14,266 nucleotides of DNA, taken from the NCBI GenBank assembly GCA_002389055.1, contig DGNT01000200.1:1-14266 (forward strand), given 5' to 3'. Below are positions 7,771 through 14,266 of the stretch, piece by piece. The first letter of the stretch is position 1. Each line of letters begins with the position of its first letter. This stretch comes from Alcanivorax sp. UBA4485. GTDB lineage: Bacteria > Pseudomonadota > Gammaproteobacteria > Pseudomonadales > Alcanivoracaceae. The notes under the pieces were generated by a model that worked only from the letters and a program-made list of their open reading frames with translations, was not told the DNA's origin and made no database searches. The position numbers and the translations under genes were made by a program.

Positions 7771-8637
7771 TCATGGCGCCAGGCAGGTGGCGAACCCCGC
7801 CGCCACCCGTTCGCTCAGCCAGCGGCTGTAATCATCGCCCTGGCCCCGTGCCGGCACGTCGCGGCCGAGCGGGTCCAGCGCCACGCGCTGGCAGTCCGGG
7901 CACAGGCGCGCCACCAGGTCGGGCTGGGCCTCCGGCTCGAGAATCGCGCAGCGCACCTGTTCCGCTTCCAGTTGCTGCGCCAGCGCCACGAAGCGGCGGC
8001 TGCTGGGGCCGGCGCCGAGCTGCTCGCTGATGATCACCGGCGCGCGCAGATCCAGCCGCTGCTGAAAGTAGCCCCAGGGGTGATGGAAGGTCAGCCAGGG
8101 GGTGTCGGCGACCGGCGCCAGGCGCTCGCGCAGCGCCGCCTCGGTCTGTTCCAGGTCGGCCAGGAACGCCGCCGGCTGCCCTTCGGGCAGCGTATAGCGG
8201 GCGCCCAACGCCTCGGCGAGCACCGCCATGTTGCGCGGGTCCAGCCACAGGTGCGGGTCCAGCTCGCCGGGCTCGTGGTGGTGCCCGTGGTCGTGCTCGC
8301 CGTCATGGCGGTGGCCGCCTTCCCGGCGGGTCACGCCGGGCAGGGACAACAGCGCCAGGCTGTCGCCGTCGCGTTTGGCCGCCAGGCTGGCCACCGCCGG
8401 TTCCGCCGCCTCGCCCAGCCACACCAGCAGGTCGGCGCGGCGCAGGGTGAGCATCTGGCGCGGGGACAACATCGGGTTGTGCGGGTTCTGGTTGGCCTCC
8501 AGCAGGGTGACCACCTCGGCGCTGTCGCCGTACAGGTCGCGCAGCACCATGGCCAGGGGCTCGACGCTGGCCACCAGGGTGCGCGCCGGCAACGGCGCGC
8601 ACAGCGCCAATAGAAGAGGGACGAGCAGGTATCGCAT
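7771..8637 (-). CDS. znuA: Periplasmic zinc-binding protein of the ZnuABC uptake system
   Basis: This 288-residue cluster A-I substrate-binding protein captures Zn2+ in the periplasm and passes it to ZnuB. The N-terminus MRYLLVPLLLALCAPLPA is a clear signal peptide. Likely zinc ligands are H53 in NPHNP, H129 in DPHLWLDP, H185 or H186 in TFHHPWGY, and D255 in ALDPLG. A His/Asp-rich loop (about 109-121) just before the second ligand is typical of ZnuA and marks zinc over manganese. Cys residues at 230, 246 and 249 could form the usual disulfide. The start at 8637 is chosen because the signal peptide begins there, although no strong ribosome binding site is seen; the upstream in-frame ATG would add a non-signal leader. 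It is transcribed divergently from znuC across a gap with a Zur-box-like dyad. Confidence 0.95.
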   Translation of the reverse strand: MRYLLVPLLLALCAPLPARTLVASVEPLAMVLRDLYGDSAEVVTLLEANQNPHNPMLSPRQMLTLRRADLLVWLGEAAEPAVASLAAKRDGDSLALLSLPGVTRREGGHRHDGEHDHGHHHEPGELDPHLWLDPRNMAVLAEALGARYTLPEGQPAAFLADLEQTEAALRERLAPVADTPWLTFHHPWGYFQQRLDLRAPVIISEQLGAGPSSRRFVALAQQLEAEQVRCAILEPEAQPDLVARLCPDCQRVALDPLGRDVPARGQGDDYSRWLSERVAAGFATCLAP

Positions 8638-8743
8638 GGATATGTCCGGAACCGTGAAAGTGCTCATCGAGAGCGTCAGACCAATCAGTGTGCCCGAGCC
8701 GTCAAGCCCCAACGGCCGCGCCGGGCCCAAGCGATTGACCGGG

Positions 8744-8756
8744 CAAATAGTATATC
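8744..8756. promoter_or_regulatory. Zur-box-like dyad in the znuA-znuC divergent promoter region
   Basis: The 149-bp gap between znuA and znuC has one AT-rich island (about 8744-8760) in otherwise GC-rich DNA. Read on the minus strand, GATATACTATTTG matches a Zur-type core GTTATAATATAAC, as I remember it, at 9 of 13 positions. A good -10-like TATACT for znuA lies inside it (8749-8754), with no convincing -35 at normal spacing. Zinc-dependent repression of both directions is the expected role. The match is degenerate, so this is a proposal only. Confidence 0.42.
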
Positions 8757-8786
8757 ATCACCGCTTTGTTCAACGGGGGCTCTCAA

Positions 8787-9581
8787 ATGTCGCAGCTGCG
8801 GGCTGACACAGGGACACTGGTGGCGGTGCACGGCGCCGGCCTGTCGTATGGCGCGCACAGTGTGCTCGACGACGTGTCCCTGACCCTGGAGCCGGGCCGC
8901 ATCACCACGCTGATCGGCCCCAACGGCGCCGGCAAAAGCACGCTGGCGCGGCTGGTGCTGGGGCTGGCGCGGCCTGATCGCGGCCGGGTGACGCGCCGTC
9001 CGGGCCTGCGGGTGGGCTATATGCCCCAGCACCTGCAGGTGGATGAAAGCCTGCCGCTGACCGTGGACCGCTTCCTGTGGCTGGCGGCGCCGGGCCGCAC
9101 CCGGGCCCGCCGCGACGCCCTGCAACGCACCGGCGTGGCCCACCTGCGCCGGCGCGCGGTGCGCGGCCTGTCCGGCGGCGAGATGCAACGGGTGCTGCTG
9201 GCCCGGGCGCTGCTACGCAAGCCCGACTTATTGGTGCTCGACGAGCCCGCCCAGGGCGTGGACGTGTCCGGCCAGGACGCACTCTACGGGCTGCTCGGCC
9301 AGGTCCGCGACGAAACCGGCTGCGGCATTCTGCTGATATCCCACGATCTGCACCTGGTGATGGCGCGCACCGATCAGGTGGTGTGCCTGCATCACCATGT
9401 GTGCTGTTCCGGCACGCCCGAGGCGGTCAGCCGCGATCCGGCCTACCACCGTCTGTTCGGCCCCAGCGGCGGCATGCCCAACCTGGCCGTGTACACCCAC
9501 GACCATGACCACGACCACGATCTGAGCGGCGACCCGCACCACGACCACCACGGGCACACGGGGGACCACCACCATGATTGA
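8787..9581 (+). CDS. znuC: ATP-binding protein of the ZnuABC zinc transporter, His-rich tail
   Basis: This 264-residue ABC ATPase powers zinc import with ZnuA and ZnuB on the cytoplasmic side of the inner membrane. Walker A GPNGAGKST is at 44-52. MPQHLQ (the Q-loop region), the ABC signature LSGGEMQR, Walker B LLVLDEPAQGVD and the H-loop ISHDLH follow in order. The last about 25 residues are almost entirely His, Asp and Gly and look like a metal-binding tail. ATG 8787-8789 is preferred, with GGGGG upstream; an in-frame TTG at 8766 would add seven residues. The stop overlaps the znuB start by 8 bp, indicating translational coupling. Confidence 0.95.
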   Translation: MSQLRADTGTLVAVHGAGLSYGAHSVLDDVSLTLEPGRITTLIGPNGAGKSTLARLVLGLARPDRGRVTRRPGLRVGYMPQHLQVDESLPLTVDRFLWLAAPGRTRARRDALQRTGVAHLRRRAVRGLSGGEMQRVLLARALLRKPDLLVLDEPAQGVDVSGQDALYGLLGQVRDETGCGILLISHDLHLVMARTDQVVCLHHHVCCSGTPEAVSRDPAYHRLFGPSGGMPNLAVYTHDHDHDHDLSGDPHHDHHGHTGDHHHD

Positions 9582-10359
9582 ACTGCTCGCGCCGGCGTTG
9601 CTGGCGGGCCTGGCGGTGGCTCTGGTGGCCGGTCCCATGGGGTCCTTCGTGGTGTGGCGGCGGATGGCGTTCTTCGGCGACACCCTGGCCCACGGCGCCC
9701 TGCTGGGCGCGGCCCTGGCGCTGGCCCTTGACGTGAACCTCTACCTGGCCGTGGTGGTGGCCTGCCTGGCCATCGCCGCCGCCCTGGTGGGGCTGCAGCA
9801 GCAGCGCCAGATCACCGGCGACACCCTGCTGGGCATCGTCGCCCACACCACCCTGGCGCTGGGCGTGATCGCCATCAGCCTGCAAAAAAGCGTGCAGGTG
9901 GATCTGTTCGCCTACCTGTTCGGCGACCTGCTGGCGGTGAACTGGCGCGACGTGCTGGCGCTGTGGGCCGGCGCGGTGCTGATTCTGGTGCTGCTGGCGT
10001 GGCACTGGCGGGCGCTGCTCAGCATCACCGTGAACGAGGACCTGGCCCAGGTGGAAGGCGTGCCGGTAACCCGCACCCGGCTGATCCTGATGCTGCTGCT
10101 GGCGCTGCTGATCGCCGGCGCCATTCGCACCGTCGGCGTGCTGCTGATCACCTCGCTGCTGGTGATTCCCGCCGCCGGCGCCCGCCGCCTGTCGCGCACC
10201 CCGGAACAGATGGCCGCCCTGGCCAGCCTACTGGGGCTGGCGTCGGTGTCCCTGGGGCTGGCGGGGAGCTGGTACGCCGACACACCGGTGGGGCCGTCCA
10301 TCGTGGTGGCCGCCGCCGTGCTGTTCGGCTTCACCCTGCTGCGCCGACCCGACTCTTAG
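9574..10359 (+). CDS. znuB: Membrane permease of the ZnuABC zinc transporter
   Basis: This 261-residue protein has the same length as E. coli ZnuB. It is an ABC-3 family permease with about seven or eight hydrophobic helices that forms the zinc channel in the inner membrane. MGSFVVWRRMAFFGDTLAHG (22-41) is a strong family signature, as are the ITGDTLLGI segment and VGVLLITSLLVIPAAGARRL towards the C-terminus. Its ATG lies inside the end of znuC (ATGATTGA overlap). The stop at 10359 is followed directly by the repeat cluster upstream of fic. Beyond its divergent partner znuA, no zur gene is found beside it. Confidence 0.95.
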   Translation: MIELLAPALLAGLAVALVAGPMGSFVVWRRMAFFGDTLAHGALLGAALALALDVNLYLAVVVACLAIAAALVGLQQQRQITGDTLLGIVAHTTLALGVIAISLQKSVQVDLFAYLFGDLLAVNWRDVLALWAGAVLILVLLAWHWRALLSITVNEDLAQVEGVPVTRTRLILMLLLALLIAGAIRTVGVLLITSLLVIPAAGARRLSRTPEQMAALASLLGLASVSLGLAGSWYADTPVGPSIVVAAAVLFGFTLLRRPDS

Positions 10360-10361
10360 AT

Positions 10362-10441
10362 CGTGTCGATAAAATCTAAAAATAGCGACACGTTTTGTTG
10401 ACGTGTCGATAGCATCGACCTAACCTGTGAATGTGTCGATG
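10362..10441. repeat. Cluster of TGTCGATA direct and inverted repeats upstream of fic
   Basis: Identical 10-mers CGTGTCGATA occur at 10362-10371 and 10402-10411, exactly 40 bp apart. An inverted copy with one mismatch, TAGCGACACG, is at 10383-10392. GTCGATAGCATCGAC (10405-10419) is a perfect palindrome of 6-bp arms and a 3-bp centre. A further copy TGTCGAT is at 10434-10440. Five half-sites in 80 bp of a short gap is well above chance by eye. The arrangement looks like operators for a dimeric DNA-binding protein, possibly the winged-helix region of the downstream Fic protein. Confidence 0.7.
10398..10426 (+). promoter_or_regulatory. Sigma-70 promoter of fic with palindromic operator in its spacer
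   Basis: TTGACG (10398-10403) is followed after 17 bp by TAACCT (10421-10426). The palindrome GTCGATAGCATCGAC fills most of this spacer, an ideal place for a repressor that blocks RNA polymerase. Transcription should start near 10433. That leaves about 27 bases before ATG 10460, or only about six before ATG 10439. Confidence 0.55.
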
Positions 10442-10459
10442 AAAACTGGTTTTATCACC

Positions 10460-11572
10460 ATGTCTAAAATGCCCTGGACGCCGGACCACCCCTGGAACGG
10501 CCTCCCCCCTTTACCGCCCAGCCAAGAGCTGGAAACCCGCGCCGTGCTCAAACGTTGCATCACCGCCCGTGCCGCACTGGCGGAACTGAACCAGGCCGCC
10601 CGATTGATCCCCAATCAAGGCATGCTGATCAATATCCTGCCGATGCTGGAAGCCCAGGACAGTTCCGAGATCGAAAATATCGTCACAACTACCGACCGTT
10701 TATTCCAGTACGCCAACGGCGAAGGGCAGGCGGACCCGGCCACCAAAGAGGCATTACGCTACCGCCAAGCCCTGGGCGACGGGTTTCAAGCGTTGCGCGA
10801 TCGCCCGATTTGCACGGCCATGGCGGTGGATATATGCCGCGCCATCAAACATACCGACATGGATATTCGCCGTGTTCCCGGGACGGCACTGGCCGGCGAG
10901 CGGCAAAACCAGGTGATCTACACCCCTCCGGAAGGTGAGACCCTTCTTCGCGATTTACTCGCCAATTGGGAGACATTTCTCAACGACGGGGCGGACATTG
11001 ATCCACTGGTCCGGATGGCGGCGGCTCATTATCAGTTCGAGGCGATTCACCCCTTTACCGATGGGAATGGGCGCACCGGGCGCATCCTGAATATTCTATT
11101 CCTGGTGCAGGAAAAACTGCTTGGGTTACCGATTCTGTATTTGAGCCGGGCCATCATCGCGCGCAAAGCGGACTATTACCGGCTACTGCTGGCGGTTACC
11201 CGGGACCAGGCATGGGAGCCCTGGATCTTATTCATGCTTGAGGCCGTGGAAGAAACGGCCCGATGGACCACCGATAAGATTGAGGCGATCCGAACCTTGG
11301 AAGCGCACACCGCCGAATATGTACGAACCCGCTTGCCAAAAATTTACAGCCACGAGTTGATACAACTGATCTTCGAGCAGCCGTACTGCCGCATCGGCAA
11401 CCTGGTCGACAAGAACATTGTGAAGCGGCAGTCCGCTTCGCGTTATCTCAAGGAATTGGCGGCCATCGGAGTGCTCGAGGAACGGGAGGCCGGCCGGGAG
11501 AAAGTGTTTATTCATCCCCGCTTAATGGACTTGATCACCCGGAACGGCAACCACTTCCACCCCTATGAGTGA
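10460..11572 (+). CDS. Class II Fic-family protein AMPylase with C-terminal winged helix
   Basis: This protein of 370 residues, close to Shewanella SoFic in layout and length, probably transfers AMP from ATP to a hydroxyl on a target protein. The N-terminal Fic_N region holds the inhibitory helix motif SSEIEN (68-73, pattern [ST]xxxE[GN]), with E72 expected to block ATP binding until released. The flap GERQNQVIYTPP is at about 146-157. The complete Fic motif HPFTDGNGRTGR is at 197-208 with catalytic H197. Residues about 295-355 look like a winged helix and may bind DNA. The start is uncertain: GTG 10427, ATG 10439, ATG 10460 and ATG 10469 are in frame and none has a clear ribosome binding site. 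10460 fits the promoter and the family start. Base composition is lower in GC (64 of 120 over 11281-11400) than its neighbours, suggesting transfer. It overlaps the MATE gene by 8 bp. Confidence 0.92.
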   Translation: MSKMPWTPDHPWNGLPPLPPSQELETRAVLKRCITARAALAELNQAARLIPNQGMLINILPMLEAQDSSEIENIVTTTDRLFQYANGEGQADPATKEALRYRQALGDGFQALRDRPICTAMAVDICRAIKHTDMDIRRVPGTALAGERQNQVIYTPPEGETLLRDLLANWETFLNDGADIDPLVRMAAAHYQFEAIHPFTDGNGRTGRILNILFLVQEKLLGLPILYLSRAIIARKADYYRLLLAVTRDQAWEPWILFMLEAVEETARWTTDKIEAIRTLEAHTAEYVRTRLPKIYSHELIQLIFEQPYCRIGNLVDKNIVKRQSASRYLKELAAIGVLEEREAGREKVFIHPRLMDLITRNGNHFHPYE

Positions 11573-12887
11573 TCCGTTGACCCGCCGTGCTCTGGACCGC
11601 CGCATCTGGCTGCTGGCGTGGCCGTTGCTGCTGTCCAATATCACCGCGCCGCTGCTGGGTCTGGTGGACACCGCCGTGGTCGGCCATCTGGATTCGCCGG
11701 TCTATCTGGCGGCGGTGGCGCTGGGCAGCAATTTCTTCATGTTTTTGTACTTCTCGTTCAACTTCCTGCGCATGGGCACCACCGGCTTCACGTCCCAGGC
11801 GCGCGGCGCCGGTGAGGCCACCCTGGTGGTGCTGCTGCGGGCGCTGCTGTTATCGACCCTGGTGGGCAGCGCGCTGATCCTGCTGCAACCCCTACTCAGC
11901 GACGCCGCGCTGTGGTTGCTGGGCGGCAGCGCCGAGGTACAGGGGCTGGCGCGGGACTACATCGGCATCCGCATTCTCGGGGCGCCGGCGGCGCTGGGGA
12001 ATTTCGCGCTGATCGGCTTCGCCATCGGCCTGCACCGCACCAGCGTGCCGCTGAAAATGACCGTGCTGATGCACTCCAGCAATGTCCTGCTGGATGTGCT
12101 GCTGGTGCAGGTGTGGCATTTCGACGTGCGCGGCGTGGCGGTGGCCAGCGCGGTGTCGGAATACCTGGGCCTGGCCGGCGGGCTGTTCTGGCTGCGCCGG
12201 GAGATCTTCGGCGCCGCCTGGCGGGCGCTGCCGGTGGGCGCGCTCAAACAGGTGGCGCCGATGCTGCAACTGCTGGCGGTGAACCGGGATATTTTTATCC
12301 GCAGCCTGGCGCTGCTGACGGTGTTTTTCTTCTTCACCGCCCAGGGCGCGCGGCTCGGCGATACGGTGCTGGCCGCCAACGCGGTGCTGATCACCTTTCT
12401 GCTGCTGCTCAGCAACACCCTGGACGGCTTCGCCAACGCCGCCGAGGCCCTGGTGGGCGAGGCCACCGGCCGCCGTGACCGGCGCGCGCTGGACGCGGCG
12501 GTGGCCGGCACCGGTAAATGGACGCTGATCATCGCCGGGGCGGCGCTGCTGGCCTTCGCCGCCGGCGGCGGCCCGCTGATCCGCCTGCTCACCGATTTGC
12601 CCGGGGTGCGCGACACCGCCACCACCTACCTGCCCTGGATGCTGTTACTGCCGCTCACCGCCAGCGCCGGCTTCTGGCTGGACGGCGTGTTCGTGGGCGC
12701 CACCCTGGCCCGGCAGATGCGCAACACCATGATGGTCGCCACGGCGCTGTTCTTTCCGGTGTGGTGGCTGACCAGCGGCTGGGGCAATCACGGCCTGTGG
12801 CTGGCCATGAATCTGTTCATGGCCAGCCGCGGCGTGCTGATGGGGTGGGTGTGGTACCGGCGGCGGATCAGCGCTTGGGAAGAATGA
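11565..12887 (+). CDS. MATE-family efflux transporter, DinF type
   Basis: This 440-residue multidrug and toxin extrusion protein of the DinF branch (E. coli DinF is about the same length) probably exports organic compounds in exchange for H+ or Na+. About twelve membrane helices can be traced. Family signatures include WPLLLSNITAPLLGLVDTAV (16-35), followed at once by VGHLDSPVYLAAVALG, and FNFLRMGTTGFTSQARGAGE in the next helical region. The second half repeats the pattern with LLLSNTLDGFANAAEALVGE. The ATG lies within the end of fic (ATGAGTGA) and has no obvious ribosome binding site, so translation probably depends on fic. Its DNA is very GC-rich (47 of 60 over 12541-12600), unlike fic, so the two genes may have different histories. 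The 3' end overlaps the convergent SCP2-like gene by 20 bp. The substrate cannot be read from sequence. Confidence 0.92.
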   Translation: MSDPLTRRALDRRIWLLAWPLLLSNITAPLLGLVDTAVVGHLDSPVYLAAVALGSNFFMFLYFSFNFLRMGTTGFTSQARGAGEATLVVLLRALLLSTLVGSALILLQPLLSDAALWLLGGSAEVQGLARDYIGIRILGAPAALGNFALIGFAIGLHRTSVPLKMTVLMHSSNVLLDVLLVQVWHFDVRGVAVASAVSEYLGLAGGLFWLRREIFGAAWRALPVGALKQVAPMLQLLAVNRDIFIRSLALLTVFFFFTAQGARLGDTVLAANAVLITFLLLLSNTLDGFANAAEALVGEATGRRDRRALDAAVAGTGKWTLIIAGAALLAFAAGGGPLIRLLTDLPGVRDTATTYLPWMLLLPLTASAGFWLDGVFVGATLARQMRNTMMVATALFFPVWWLTSGWGNHGLWLAMNLFMASRGVLMGWVWYRRRISAWEE

Positions 12888-13239
12888 ACTTCATCAGGGT
12901 CATGAACCACATCAGGTGGCCGGGATCGCCTTCCACCTTGATGTCGCCGGCCTGCATGCCTTCCATGAACGCCATCTGATTCTTGCCGGAGGCCTTGAGG
13001 GTGCGGAACGCGTAGTCCGCGTCCTTGAAGTTAAGGGTCACGGACGGCGTCGGGTGCAGCCCCCTGCGGCTGGTCACCCGGTCCGGCTGGAAGTGATACC
13101 AGCGCGCCACGCCGCCGTTGAAGGTGCGCCACTGCATCACCACGTCGCGGTGCGCGAGCTGCTTGCGGAAGCCCTCGTCGCGGCGGGCCAGCCAGGCGAG
13201 ACGCCAGCCCAGGACCATCAGGATCAGACGGAACTTCAT
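12868..13239 (-). CDS. Small SCP2-like putative lipid-binding protein
   Basis: This 123-residue protein has a hydrophobic and basic N-terminus (1-20, MKFRLILMVLGWRLAWLARR) that could anchor it at the membrane. The rest resembles the SCP2 sterol-carrier fold: VMQWRTFNGGVARWYHF, then PSVTLNFKDADYAFRTL (65-81), then AFMEGMQAGDIKVEGD (90-105), which matches the usual gain-of-binding segment and glycine turn. SCP2 domains bind fatty acyl chains or sterols. Its ATG overlaps the stop of the rubredoxin reductase gene (ATGA, 13236-13239), so the two are translationally coupled. Association with an alkane-oxidation electron carrier suggests a job in handling hydrocarbons or fatty acids, but that is inference. 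The family call comes from memory of the pattern. Confidence 0.65.
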   Translation of the reverse strand: MKFRLILMVLGWRLAWLARRDEGFRKQLAHRDVVMQWRTFNGGVARWYHFQPDRVTSRRGLHPTPSVTLNFKDADYAFRTLKASGKNQMAFMEGMQAGDIKVEGDPGHLMWFMTLMKFILPKR

Positions 13240-14266
13240 GGCATCAGCGCCGGAAGCTCTTTATTGAGCTTCATTTTTTCCTTCACCGCGTCGCCGGTGA
13301 GGGCGTAGCCGCGCAGGTTGCCGTCGCGGTCGCGGAACAGGGCCTTGACGGTGTTGCCCTCTTCCTCGGTGTCCCAGTCGCCTTCCAGCTCTTCGGGCAC
13401 CGGGCACACCACCACCGGGCAGGCCGGCGTCTTGATGGTCACCGGCATCACGCCGTAGCTCACCGGTGTCGGCTCGCCGGCCAGGGTCTTGGCCAGGACC
13501 CGGGCGGACGCCATCAGCGGCAGCACATAGGGCAGCACATGGCCCCGCACTTCGGCGCAGTCACCCAGGGCGTAGACGTTGTCGGCGCTGGTGCGCAGGC
13601 TCTGGTCGGTGAGGATGCCACGGTTGGTTTTCAAACCGGCGTCCTTGGCGATGCCGATGCGCGGGCGCAGGCCGATGGCGGCCAGCACCACGTCCGATTC
13701 CAGATGGGTGCCGTCGGACAGCTCGGTGACCAGCTTGTCGGGGTTGTCCTTGCCGTGGTGCACCGCCTTGGCCAGCGGCCCGAAGTGGAAGCGCACGCCC
13801 AGATCTTCCAGGCCACGGCCGACGGCGGCGGAAGCCGGCTCCGGCAGCAGCATGGGCAGACAGCGGCCCATGGGCTCCACCAGGTTGACCTGGAAGCCGC
13901 CGTTGGAGAGGTCGTTGGCGAATTCGCAGCCGATCAGTCCGCCGCCGAGAATGGTGACCTCACGCTTGCCCTCCAGGGCCTGGCGGAAACGGCCGTAATC
14001 CATCAGATCGTTGACCGAGAACACCTCGCCGACGGCGTCGCCTTCCAGCGGCGGCGTCCAGGTGTCCGCGCCCAGGGCGAGCACCAGACTGCTGTAATCC
14101 AGGTGATCATCGGGCAGCAGCACGCGCTGTTTATCGGTGTCGATGCCGGCCACATGGACGCCGGTGCGCACCGTCACGTTGAACTGCTCGGCCACCTGCT
14201 CGGGGGTCGCCATGGCCAGCTCATCGGCGGTTTTTTCCTTGGTAAAGCCGGTGGAGAGCATGGGCT
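13236..14266 (-). CDS. rubB: Rubredoxin-NAD(+) reductase, FAD-dependent (5' end cut by window edge)
   Basis: The visible 341 residues plus two codon fragments belong to a flavoprotein that passes electrons from NADH to rubredoxin, which feeds alkane 1-monooxygenase in alkane degraders. The frame continues past MLSTGFTKEK to the window edge with a Pro codon before it, matching the internal family segment SKPMLSTGF, so about 45-50 N-terminal residues including the first FAD-binding GxGxxG are outside. NADH-binding TILGGGLIGCEFANDL is at visible residues 103-118. The second FAD motif VYALGDCAEV is at about 229-238. IGLRPRIGIAKDAGL (196-210) fits the class. The closest families I know are RubB of Alcanivorax and Pseudomonas and plasmid AlkT. 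The stop overlaps the next gene's ATG by 4 bp. No rubredoxin gene is visible; it would be expected upstream, beyond the edge. Confidence 0.92.
   Translation of the reverse strand, partial: PMLSTGFTKEKTADELAMATPEQVAEQFNVTVRTGVHVAGIDTDKQRVLLPDDHLDYSSLVLALGADTWTPPLEGDAVGEVFSVNDLMDYGRFRQALEGKREVTILGGGLIGCEFANDLSNGGFQVNLVEPMGRCLPMLLPEPASAAVGRGLEDLGVRFHFGPLAKAVHHGKDNPDKLVTELSDGTHLESDVVLAAIGLRPRIGIAKDAGLKTNRGILTDQSLRTSADNVYALGDCAEVRGHVLPYVLPLMASARVLAKTLAGEPTPVSYGVMPVTIKTPACPVVVCPVPEELEGDWDTEEEGNTVKALFRDRDGNLRGYALTGDAVKEKMKLNKELPALMP

Noticed and set aside
8735..8760. TTGACC as a -35 box for znuC
   Set aside because: No acceptable -10 hexamer lies 16-18 bp downstream; the TATA-like bases are too close.
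9480..9570. Low-complexity DNA tandem repeat of CCACGACCA type
   Set aside because: It is explained by the His/Asp-rich tail encoded by znuC and has no regular repeat unit.

Overview
The window is GC-rich bacterial chromosome with tightly packed genes. The order polA, thrB, znuA/znuC/znuB resembles the block I recall from Pseudomonas chromosomes. A rubredoxin reductase of the alkane-hydroxylase type at the right edge points to a hydrocarbon-degrading gammaproteobacterium. Alcanivorax or a relative is my best guess, and this is inference from gene content only. No rRNA, tRNA, CRISPR array or insertion sequence was seen, and no gap between genes exceeds about 150 bases.

Left part (1-5470, all minus strand). 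In reading order from right to left these are an HSL-family esterase, DNA polymerase I (polA), a four-helix membrane protein of unknown function, thiopurine S-methyltransferase (tpm) and the start of a DUF3775 protein that runs off the left edge. A REP-like palindrome lies between the esterase and polA. A perfect 8-bp inverted repeat sits just before the DUF3775 ribosome binding site.

Middle (5603-10359). Homoserine kinase (thrB, plus) meets a cellulase-like TIM-barrel protein (minus) tail to tail, with the two reading frames overlapping. Next comes a zinc-uptake locus. znuA (minus) is divergent from znuC-znuB (plus), and the shared gap holds an AT-rich, Zur-box-like dyad. ZnuA binds zinc in the periplasm, ZnuB is the membrane permease and ZnuC the ATPase. 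The zur regulator gene that accompanies these genes in Pseudomonas is not here.

Right part (10360-14266). A lower-GC fic gene, encoding a class II Fic AMP-transferase with a C-terminal winged-helix region, overlaps by 8 bp a DinF-type MATE efflux gene. Upstream of fic is a cluster of direct and inverted copies of a TGTCGATA motif. One perfect palindrome lies exactly in the 17-bp spacer of a good sigma-70 promoter, which suggests an autoregulated Fic-MATE module. This is the most interesting part of the window. On the minus strand, rubredoxin reductase (its N-terminus is cut by the window edge) is coupled through a 4-bp ATGA overlap to a small SCP2-like putative lipid-binding protein, whose end overlaps the end of the MATE gene.
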